NCBI GenBank assembly: GCA_003550445.1
Contig: PUKG01000054.1
Location: 1 to 6,091 of the forward strand
Source of the DNA: Halobacteroidaceae bacterium
GTDB lineage: Bacteria; Bacillota; Halanaerobiia; B1SED10-174
Length of the DNA stretch: 6,091 bases
Direction of reading: 5' to 3'
The notes under the pieces are model-generated. The model was not told the DNA's origin and did no database searches. It was given only the letters and a program-made list of their open reading frames with translations. This document shows positions 1 through 5,807 of this stretch, piece after piece (position 1 is the first letter of the stretch; each line of letters begins with the position of its first letter). The position numbers were made by a program, and so were the translations under genes.

Positions 1-37
1 AAAAAGGGAAGGAAACCAGTTGAATTTCTTGGAAATC

Positions 38-46
38 GGGGAGGTG
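38..46 (+). promoter_or_regulatory. Ribosome binding site of the MCP gene
   Basis: A purine-rich GGGGAGGTG stretch lies 7 bases before the TTG at 54 and matches the anti-Shine-Dalgarno consensus well. It supports TTG as the start codon. An in-frame TGA at 21-23 closes the frame upstream, so the protein cannot begin more than about ten codons earlier. This matters because it rules out a hidden N-terminal membrane helix in the same frame. No promoter is visible in the 53 bases available. Confidence 0.8.
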
Positions 47-53
47 TCCTATT

Positions 54-1910
54 TTGATTGGGGGAAAAACGGAAAAAGCTTTAATCGAGCTAGCAAAAAG
101 AGAAGCCCTTGGAGATTATGTTCTGCTGGAAAACTGTATTCCGCTCGTTGAGGATCTGGTTCGGGGGATTGAGCAGAGATTTAAAGAACAGAAAAGTAGA
201 AATGATGTTAAACACTTTCTTGCAGATCGCCTTTCTTCAGAAGAACGGCTTTTAGGGATCTGGGTGGGGTTTGAGCCCGGGGCCTTTGACGGGAAAGATG
301 GCCAGAATAAAGGAGAAAACCATTCTGATAAAAATGGGCGTTTTGTTCCCTACTGCTATCGGGATGATAAAGGGGAAATTAATACAATGCCCCTTGAAGA
401 AATTGAAAAGGAAGAATTTTATTCCCAACCCCGGGAAAATAAAAAAATTACCATTCTAAAACCCTTCAGGTTTGAAATAGAAGGGGAAAAAGTTTTAATG
501 ACAACAGTTGCCAAACCAATTTATAACAAGGTGAAATTTATTGGGGTTACAGGGGTGGATATCAGGCTGAAAATTGCCAAGGAAATCTTCGAAGACATCC
601 TTTATTTCAAAACCGGTCTCGGGAGCGCCTCTACTGGAGAGTTAAAACAAATGGCATCCAGAGGAGGGAAGAGGGGAAAGAAGGTCCTGAGCCAGGTTGT
701 TCAGGTATTAATAAGCAACCAGAAGGAAATAATGGCTGAAATTCAAAAAGCTGCCGAAGCAATTTGGGAGGCTTCGGAAAAAATTGCCGGTTCCACCGAG
801 GGGCTCTCTGCAAGTACTGAATCCCAGGCGGGATCTGTAGAAGAACTTACTGCTACAATGCAGGAAATGGGGGCCTCAATCCAGGAAGTTGCCGATAATA
901 TTCAAAAGACTTCGGAAAATGCGGAGAAGGTTTCAGGATCAATTATAGAGCTTAATAGATCGTTAAATGAAGTTGATCAGAACGTGGAGACAATAGCCGG
1001 AGAAGTTGATGCTGTTAAGGATGCTGCTGAAGAAATGGAAAAAACATCAGCGGAATCTTCGGGGAAAACCCGGGAAACCAACCAGGAGATGCAAAAAACA
1101 CTGGCGATAACCCAGGAAGGAAAAGAATACCTTCAAAAAACCGTTACCGAAATGGAAGGGATAAACCAACTGGTAGGGCAGATGGCAGGTGCTGCAGAAG
1201 AACTGGGTGGTTCGGCTGGGAAAATAGGGGAAATAGTGGAATTGATCGATGACATTGCCGAACAAACCAACCTTCTTGCCCTTAATGCGTCCATTGAAGC
1301 TGCCAGGGCCGGGGAACACGGTAAAGGTTTTGCTGTTGTTGCTTCCGCGATAAGCGATCTTGCTGATCGCTCCCAGGAGGCTACCGGAGATATAGGCCAC
1401 TTAATTAAAAGGATTCAAAAAGAAGTGGAGAGTGCTGTAGAAACCAGCCGCAAGGGTAGCGATAGGGTAAAACAGGGAAGCCAGATTGTAATGGAAGCAG
1501 GGGAAGCATTTGCTCATATCCATGGAGCGGTAAATGACGTTACAGAAAAAATGGGGGAAATAACCAGGAATATTGAAGGCCAGAATAAACAGAGCATCAG
1601 GGTTAAGGAAGCAATCGAGAAAATTAATTCCTTTATGGAAGATATAACCACCAGTACCCAAAAACAGGTGACTAACACAGAAGAAGTGGTGACAATGGTG
1701 GAAAAAATGGCCGACCTTGCCCGGGAAGTTGCTGCGGCTTCAGAAGAACAATCGGCTTCAAGCGATGAGGTGGTAAAAACAGTTGAGAATGTGAGCAAAG
1801 ATGCCGAAGAAAATGCCCGAGCAAGTGAGGAAATTGCTGATTCAGGGGATGACTTGAGAGGACTTTCTAAGGATTTGCTCACCGTTTTAAAACAATTTGC
1901 TGTTGAGTAA
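54..1910 (+). CDS. Soluble methyl-accepting chemotaxis protein with Cache-like sensor region
   Basis: This is a 618-residue chemoreceptor that should signal through CheW/CheA. Residues 20-175 resemble the membrane-distal half of a dCache domain: GIWVGFEPGAFDGKD (68-82), GRFVPY (95-100) and a closing KFIGVTGVDI (161-170). Residues about 225-618 form the coiled-coil signalling hairpin. Its tip (403-440) carries EQTNLLALN and IEAARAGEHGKGFAVVA, the MCP hallmark. A likely methylation segment is AAASEEQSAS (560-569). Usual Cache receptors have a first membrane helix, a second Cache lobe, a second membrane helix and HAMP. None of these is visible, and no hydrophobic stretch is long enough to span a membrane, so a cytoplasmic receptor is inferred. 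A Gly/Lys/Arg-rich linker (202-210) joins sensor and coiled coil. There is no NWETF-type C-terminal tether; the protein ends in QFAVE. At the tip, the family's usual Glu-Val-Arg is Ala-Ile-Ser (432-434). The ligand is unknown. The MCP call is very sure; the Cache assignment is good. Confidence 0.95.
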   Translation: MIGGKTEKALIELAKREALGDYVLLENCIPLVEDLVRGIEQRFKEQKSRNDVKHFLADRLSSEERLLGIWVGFEPGAFDGKDGQNKGENHSDKNGRFVPYCYRDDKGEINTMPLEEIEKEEFYSQPRENKKITILKPFRFEIEGEKVLMTTVAKPIYNKVKFIGVTGVDIRLKIAKEIFEDILYFKTGLGSASTGELKQMASRGGKRGKKVLSQVVQVLISNQKEIMAEIQKAAEAIWEASEKIAGSTEGLSASTESQAGSVEELTATMQEMGASIQEVADNIQKTSENAEKVSGSIIELNRSLNEVDQNVETIAGEVDAVKDAAEEMEKTSAESSGKTRETNQEMQKTLAITQEGKEYLQKTVTEMEGINQLVGQMAGAAEELGGSAGKIGEIVELIDDIAEQTNLLALNASIEAARAGEHGKGFAVVASAISDLADRSQEATGDIGHLIKRIQKEVESAVETSRKGSDRVKQGSQIVMEAGEAFAHIHGAVNDVTEKMGEITRNIEGQNKQSIRVKEAIEKINSFMEDITTSTQKQVTNTEEVVTMVEKMADLAREVAAASEEQSASSDEVVKTVENVSKDAEENARASEEIADSGDDLRGLSKDLLTVLKQFAVE

Positions 1911-1929
1911 GAGGAATAGCCAAAAAGAT

Positions 1930-1953
1930 GCTCCCTTTTCAGGGGGCTTTTTT
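1930..1953 (+). terminator. Rho-independent terminator after the MCP gene
   Basis: GCTCCC (1930-1935) pairs with GGGGGC (1942-1947), with one G-U wobble, around a six-base TTTTCA loop. A run of six T follows at 1948-1953, then a G and four more T. It begins 19 bases after the MCP stop codon. An A-run just upstream (1922-1926) could give weak function on the other strand, but no minus-strand gene is supported there. The hairpin separates the receptor from the downstream catabolic genes. Confidence 0.85.
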
Positions 1954-2050
1954 GTTTTCGAATATTGGAATCTCCAGTTTTTGCAGAGAAAAAAGGGGTT
2001 TTCAATAAGGCAGATAGTTAAAAAAACAGGCAGGAAAATTTTAATTTTTA

Positions 2051-2081
2051 TTGAAGTCTGATAATAAATATTAACTATAAC
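2051..2081 (+). promoter_or_regulatory. Possible sigma-A type promoter for the ygeY operon
   Basis: TTGAAG at 2051-2056 resembles a -35 box and TATAAC at 2076-2081 a -10 box, each with one or two mismatches to consensus. The 19-base spacer is longer than the ideal 17. The setting fits, being AT-rich, after a terminator and about 25 bases before the start codon. However, AT-rich DNA readily gives chance matches (GATAAT at 2060-2065 is another -10 candidate), so this is tentative. A transcript starting just after the -10 would have a very short leader. Confidence 0.3.
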
Positions 2082-2088
2082 TTTAAAT

Positions 2089-2096
2089 AGGGGGGG
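2089..2096 (+). promoter_or_regulatory. Poly-G ribosome binding site of ygeY
   Basis: AGGGGGGG, with seven consecutive G, lies 9 bases before the ATG at 2106. It is the only purine-rich element in range and probably serves as the Shine-Dalgarno, pairing partly through G-U wobbles. A homopolymer in this place could slip in length without changing the reading frame, only the spacing. Confidence 0.6.
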
Positions 2097-2105
2097 CAAA
2101 TAAAA

Positions 2106-3299
2106 ATGCAGGAACTGGTTAAGAAAATTGGAGAAAAGGCGAAAAGCTATGAGCAGGATATGGTTCAGTTCTTGCGGGATATTATAGCCATTCCAAGTGA
2201 GAGCTGCCAGGAAAAGGAAGTGATCCAGAGGATCAAAGAAGAGATGGAAAAAGTAGGGTTTGATGAGGTAAAAATTGATCCAATGGGAAATGTTCTTGGC
2301 CGGATTGGGTCAGGACCTCGGGTAATAGCCTACGATGCCCACATTGACTGTGTAGGTGTTGGTAACCCCGATGAATGGCAGTGGGATCCTTTTCAGGGGA
2401 AGATGGAAGATGGAATTATTTATGGAAGGGGAGCCTGTGACCAGAAAAGCGGCATGGCTGCCATGGTTTACGCTGGCAAGGTAATTAAAGACCTGAAATT
2501 GCACGAAGAATTCAGCCTTTATTTCGTAGGAAGTGTCCAGGAAGAAGATTGTGATGGCTTATGCTGGCAGTACATTGTCCGAGAGGGTGGTCTTCAGCCG
2601 GAATTTGTTGTTATTACCGAACCAACAAACCTTAACATTTACCGGGGGCAAAGGGGCAGGATGGAAATGAAAATTATTACCGAAGGAATTTCCTGCCACG
2701 GCAGTGCCCCCGAGCGGGGGGTTAATTCAATCTACAAAATGGCTCCTATCATTCAGGGAATTAAGGAGTTGAATTCCCGCCTGCATGAAGATGAGTTTTT
2801 GGGTAAGGGAACAATTGCCATGACCCATATTACCAACGAGACTCCCAGTCTTAATGCGATTCCCAACAGGACAATCGCCTACCTTGACCGTCGCCTTACC
2901 GATGGTGAAGATAAAGAATTGGCCATTGGACAGGTTAAAGAAGTTATTGAAAAAGCAGGATCGGAAGCCAGAGTAGAAATGCTTCATTATGATACTCCCA
3001 GTTATACGGGCCTGGTTTACCCCACAGAAAAATATTATCCTACCTGGGTTGTTCCCCCCGAACATCCAGTTATCGAAAGTGCAACCAATGCTTTTCAAGA
3101 GATGTTTGGGAAAAAACCCAAAGTGGACAAGTGGAATTTCAGCACTAATGGGGTTGCGATAATGGGACTATTAGATATTCCCTCAATTGGTTTTGGTCCG
3201 GGAAATGAAATTTATGCCCACACGGTCAACGACCAGGTTCCCATTGAAGACCTCTGGCAGGCTGCTGCTTTTTATGCACATTTGCCCCATAAAGTATAG
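2106..3299 (+). CDS. ygeY: YgeY family M20 metallohydrolase
   Basis: This 397-residue zinc-dependent amidohydrolase/peptidase of the M20 (ArgE/DapE/CPG2) clan is expected to cleave an amide or ureido bond of a small N-substituted amino acid in the cytoplasm; the true substrate is not settled. Likely metal ligands and catalytic residues are all present: H79 and D81 (DAHID), bridging D112 (GRGACDQKSG), catalytic-base E146 with E147 (QEEDCDG), E172 (TEPT) and H372 (YAHTVND). H198 in SCHGSAPERG marks the lid/dimerisation domain, roughly residues 180-295. The N-terminal segment IPSESC (29-34) and the block RIKEEMEKVGFD (42-53) followed by DPMGNVLG (58-65) match what I recall of E. coli YgeY almost residue for residue, and the length is normal, so the ATG at 2106 is well supported. 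It is the first gene of the cluster, 24 bases before the carbamoyltransferase. In E. coli the same two families flank diaminopropionate ammonia-lyase (YgeX), which points to amino acid or purine-derived nitrogen catabolism. Confidence 0.93.
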   Translation: MQELVKKIGEKAKSYEQDMVQFLRDIIAIPSESCQEKEVIQRIKEEMEKVGFDEVKIDPMGNVLGRIGSGPRVIAYDAHIDCVGVGNPDEWQWDPFQGKMEDGIIYGRGACDQKSGMAAMVYAGKVIKDLKLHEEFSLYFVGSVQEEDCDGLCWQYIVREGGLQPEFVVITEPTNLNIYRGQRGRMEMKIITEGISCHGSAPERGVNSIYKMAPIIQGIKELNSRLHEDEFLGKGTIAMTHITNETPSLNAIPNRTIAYLDRRLTDGEDKELAIGQVKEVIEKAGSEARVEMLHYDTPSYTGLVYPTEKYYPTWVVPPEHPVIESATNAFQEMFGKKPKVDKWNFSTNGVAIMGLLDIPSIGFGPGNEIYAHTVNDQVPIEDLWQAAAFYAHLPHKV

Positions 3300-3311
3300 G
3301 GAAAAAATAAT

Positions 3312-3318
3312 GGAGGTG
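3312..3318 (+). promoter_or_regulatory. Ribosome binding site of the carbamoyltransferase gene
   Basis: GGAGGTG lies 5 bases before the ATG at 3324, inside the 24-base gap after ygeY. It is a near-consensus Shine-Dalgarno and fixes the start. The short gap leaves no room for a terminator, which supports co-transcription with ygeY. Confidence 0.85.
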
Positions 3319-3323
3319 TTTGT

Positions 3324-4331
3324 ATGAATTCAATTTTTAGAGGAAAAGATTTTATTACCACCCAGGAGTGGTCCAAGGATCAACTGGAAACCGTATTTGA
3401 GGTTTCCAAAGATTTAAAAATGAAATTTGCCCAGAATGAATACACAGATCACATGCTGCGGGCAAAAACCCTTTTTATGATGTTTTTTGAGCAATCAACA
3501 AGGACCAGGAACTCAATTGAAGCGGGGATGACCCAGCTGGGAGGTCATGCCCACGACCTTACCCCGGATAAATTACAGATTTCCCACGGAGAGGTTGCAA
3601 GGGATACAGCAAAGGTCCTGTCCCGTTTTGGGCATGGTATCGCCATTCGTTATTGTGATTATGGCATCGGCAACAAGTACTTACGGACCCTGGCTGAAAA
3701 CTCTGAAATTCCCATTATTAATATGCAGGATGATTTTTACCATCCCCTGCAGGGGCTTGCCGACCTGATGACAATCAGGGAAAAGCTTGGAGACCCGAAA
3801 GGTGTTAAGGTGACCATTTCCTGGGCTTATGCCACAAGCCATGCCAAACCCCTTTCTGTTCCCCAGACCCAGGCCCTTCTTTTTACCCGCTATGGTATGG
3901 ACCTGACCTTTGCTTATCCCAAGGAGTTTCCTTTGATGGAACCAATTATGGAACAGGCAAAAAGAAATGCCGAGGAAAATGGGGGAAGCTTGAAAATAAC
4001 CCATGATATGGACGAAGGTTTTGCCGACGCCCAGATTGTAATCCCCAAGAGCTGGGGAGGATTTTTGGGAGTAGAAGATCCCTACAGTGAAGAAGGAAAA
4101 GCCCAGATGAAAGAAAACCTGGAAAAAAATAAAGACTGGATCTGTGACGAGCGGAGAATGGGCCTTGCTGATAAAAATGCCTATTACATGCATGCCCTTC
4201 CTGCCGACAGGGGGAACGAGGTAACGGACCCCGTAATTGATGGGCCCCAGTCCATAGTTTACGATGAGGCTGAAAACCGTCTGCATACTGCCAAAGCAAT
4301 AATGGCTTTAACAATGGGGGGCAGACCATGA
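3324..4331 (+). CDS. ygeW: YgeW-type knotted carbamoyltransferase
   Basis: This 335-residue protein belongs to the aspartate/ornithine carbamoyltransferase superfamily, which moves a carbamoyl group between carbamoyl phosphate and an amino compound. The carbamoyl-phosphate site is clear: STRTR (58-62) and HPLQ (140-143). The amino-acid side has HALPAD (290-295) and ENRLH (317-321). WAY (167-169) followed by KPLSVPQ (175-181) is the proline-rich loop that threads the knot in YgeW and acetylornithine-type transcarbamylases. KSW (242-244) and KDWICDE (270-276) also match YgeW rather than ordinary ornithine carbamoyltransferase. It is about 60 residues shorter than E. coli YgeW as I recall it (about 396), through a shorter N-terminus and missing loops, and its C-terminal end looks more OTC-like. 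HALP replaces the HCLP of OTC, so ornithine is an unlikely substrate. In a catabolic cluster it would be expected to run backwards, releasing carbamoyl phosphate. Automatic annotation may call it ornithine carbamoyltransferase. The family is sure; the exact substrate is unknown. Confidence 0.85.
   Translation: MNSIFRGKDFITTQEWSKDQLETVFEVSKDLKMKFAQNEYTDHMLRAKTLFMMFFEQSTRTRNSIEAGMTQLGGHAHDLTPDKLQISHGEVARDTAKVLSRFGHGIAIRYCDYGIGNKYLRTLAENSEIPIINMQDDFYHPLQGLADLMTIREKLGDPKGVKVTISWAYATSHAKPLSVPQTQALLFTRYGMDLTFAYPKEFPLMEPIMEQAKRNAEENGGSLKITHDMDEGFADAQIVIPKSWGGFLGVEDPYSEEGKAQMKENLEKNKDWICDERRMGLADKNAYYMHALPADRGNEVTDPVIDGPQSIVYDEAENRLHTAKAIMALTMGGRP
4316..4321 (+). promoter_or_regulatory. Poly-G ribosome binding site inside the end of ygeW
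   Basis: Six G in a row lie 6 bases before the ATG at 4328 and encode part of the Gly-Gly near the carbamoyltransferase C-terminus. Together with the ATGA overlap at 4328-4331 (start ATG, stop TGA) this suggests translational coupling, so the two enzymes would be made in fixed proportion. Confidence 0.6.
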
Positions 4332-5794
4332 GAATTGATTTAACAATTAATCCTGAAGGTCGGAAAAATGCAATCCAAAGGGCCCGAGAAAAGCAGGTTT
4401 TAATTCCCACCATTGCCCAACAAAAAAACCCGGAGTTGGTTCCGGAAAAAATCAAGGAAAAACTCAGGGATGTTGGCCTCTGGGATGTAAATAACCTTAA
4501 TCTTTTCCGGATAACCTGGAAAAATGAACCAAAGGAAGAAGGAGGCCTTTACGGGGGAGTCAATTACCTGGAAATTCCCCCCGAAATTTCTGGTGTGTCC
4601 GCCCGGATTATTGGCCTGGTAGGTAAATGGTTTCCCACAGGGGCCCACAAGGTTGGAGCAACTTTTGGGTGCCTGGTTCCCCGCCTGATTACCGGCCAAT
4701 TTGACCCAACCAGGGAAAAGGCAGTCTGGCCATCCACCGGAAACTACTGCCGGGGGGGAGCTTATAATTCGGAGCTCTTGGGTTGCGAATCCATTGCAAT
4801 CCTGCCTGAAGGGATGAGCCGGGAAAGGTTTGAATGGCTTTCACGTATTGCCGGGGAAGTAATTGGAACCCCGGGTACTGAAAGCAATGTTAAGGAAATT
4901 TTTGATAAATGCTGGGAACTGCGCAGGACAAGGGATAACGTGGTAATTTTTAACCAGTTTGAAGAACTGGGAAATCACCTCTGGCACTATGAAGTTACCG
5001 GAAACGCAATGGCCGAAGTTCTCCGCGAAAAAATGGGACCAAAAGATAGACTTGCGGGGACTATCGTTACTACCGGCTCAGCGGGAACCATGGCAGCGGG
5101 AGAGTACCTCAAGGTACTTTACCCGGAAAGCCGTCTGGCTGTAGGAGAAGCCCTGCAGTGTCCTACCCTTCTCCAAAATGGTTATGGAGAACACAGATTG
5201 GAAGGGATCGGTGACAAACATGTCCCCTGGATCCACAATGCCCGAAATACGGATATGATTGTTGGAATTGATGATAACGATGTTATGGCTGCAGTCCGGT
5301 TATTTAATGAAGAAGAGGGGAAACGCTACCTGGAAAAGCAGGGGGTTAAGCCGGAAGTAATTGAAAAACTCGAACTAATGGGAGTTTCCAGTGTAGCTAA
5401 TCTTGCAGGGGCAATAAAGATGGCCAAGTACTATGAATTGGGCAGCAACGATTTTATTATGACAGTTTTCACCGATTCCATGGAGCTATACGGATCACGC
5501 CTGGAAGAAATGAGAGAAAAAGATGGTGATTTTGATGCTGAAGCAGCAGCAGTTGCCTATCACCGGAACCTCCAGGCGCTGAAAACTGATTATCTTGAAG
5601 AACTAACTTATGTTGGGAAAAAAAGGATCCACCAGCTAAAATATTTCACCTGGATCGAACAGCAGGGACGAGAACTGGATGATCTAAATGCCCAGTGGTA
5701 CGATTACGATAATTACTGGACGGAATTCAGGAAGCAGGGAGAGGAAATTGACCGTGCTATAAGGGAGTTTAATAAGGAAACCGGACTTCTTTAA
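4328..5794 (+). CDS. Fold-type II PLP-dependent enzyme of unassigned function (TrpB/ammonia-lyase-like)
   Basis: This 488-residue protein is a pyridoxal-phosphate enzyme of the tryptophan synthase beta/threonine dehydratase fold. TGAHKVGA (104-111) holds the probable Schiff-base lysine K108 in a setting like that of TrpB. STGNYCRGGA (137-146) is the substrate-carboxylate loop (the STGN/SAGN motif of lyases). TTGSAGTMAAG (248-258) is the glycine-rich phosphate-binding loop. Residues about 395-488 form an acidic, aromatic-rich, probably helical extension (for example WYDYDNYW, 457-464) beyond the usual 330-400-residue core. It is neither a recognisable YgeX/DpaL nor a standard cysteine synthase, and the SxKDR-type lysine motif of OrtB or ThrC is absent. 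It overlaps ygeW by 4 bases and occupies the position where a diaminopropionate ammonia-lyase would be expected. Beta-elimination/ammonia-lyase chemistry on an amino acid freed by YgeY/YgeW is an inference. The fold is sure; the reaction is unknown. Confidence 0.85.
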   Translation: MRIDLTINPEGRKNAIQRAREKQVLIPTIAQQKNPELVPEKIKEKLRDVGLWDVNNLNLFRITWKNEPKEEGGLYGGVNYLEIPPEISGVSARIIGLVGKWFPTGAHKVGATFGCLVPRLITGQFDPTREKAVWPSTGNYCRGGAYNSELLGCESIAILPEGMSRERFEWLSRIAGEVIGTPGTESNVKEIFDKCWELRRTRDNVVIFNQFEELGNHLWHYEVTGNAMAEVLREKMGPKDRLAGTIVTTGSAGTMAAGEYLKVLYPESRLAVGEALQCPTLLQNGYGEHRLEGIGDKHVPWIHNARNTDMIVGIDDNDVMAAVRLFNEEEGKRYLEKQGVKPEVIEKLELMGVSSVANLAGAIKMAKYYELGSNDFIMTVFTDSMELYGSRLEEMREKDGDFDAEAAAVAYHRNLQALKTDYLEELTYVGKKRIHQLKYFTWIEQQGRELDDLNAQWYDYDNYWTEFRKQGEEIDRAIREFNKETGLL

Positions 5795-5803
5795 GGAAGG
5801 GGA
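5793..5803 (+). promoter_or_regulatory. Ribosome binding site of the threonine-synthase-like gene
   Basis: AAGGAAGGGGA starts within the stop codon of the preceding gene and ends 4 bases before the ATG at 5808. The 13-base gap between the genes leaves no space for a promoter or terminator, so this gene continues the operon. Confidence 0.75.
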
Positions 5804-5807
5804 TATT

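Larger units (their letters stand above)
1954..2105 (+). other. AT-rich intergenic leader before ygeY
   Basis: This stretch lies between the MCP terminator and the ygeY start. It is strongly AT-rich from about 2016 to 2088, with A and T runs that could act as an UP element or bent promoter DNA. It includes the AAAATTTT palindrome at 2036-2043. I see no convincing riboswitch, small gene or RNA gene. It must hold the promoter of the operon unless transcription reads through the terminator. Confidence 0.6.

Noticed and set aside
1966..1984. Possible sigma-54 promoter (GG ... TTGCA)
   Set aside because: The GG and GC elements are 16 bases apart instead of the required 12, so the spacing is wrong.
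1514..2005. 163-residue Ser-rich open frame on the minus strand
   Set aside because: It is the antisense shadow of the MCP coiled coil (its Ser/Thr richness mirrors Glu/Ala-rich codons), and it crosses the terminator.
1887..2099. 70-residue minus-strand open frame covering the intergenic region
   Set aside because: It is an AT-rich translation product dominated by Phe, Ile, Leu and Lys, passes through the terminator hairpin, and has no domain or convincing start signal.
3681..4286. 201-residue open frame on the minus strand
   Set aside because: It lies wholly antisense to the carbamoyltransferase, whose motifs are intact. It has no ribosome binding site of note, and its low-complexity composition reflects the opposite strand's codon pattern.
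3324..4331. Ordinary anabolic ornithine carbamoyltransferase (argF)
   Set aside because: The knot loop KPLSVPQ, the KDWICDE block and HALP instead of HCLP, together with the ygeY neighbour, fit the YgeW type better.
3946..4455. 169-residue open frame on the minus strand crossing the ygeW/PLP junction
   Set aside because: It overlaps two well-supported genes on the other strand and shows no recognisable motif.
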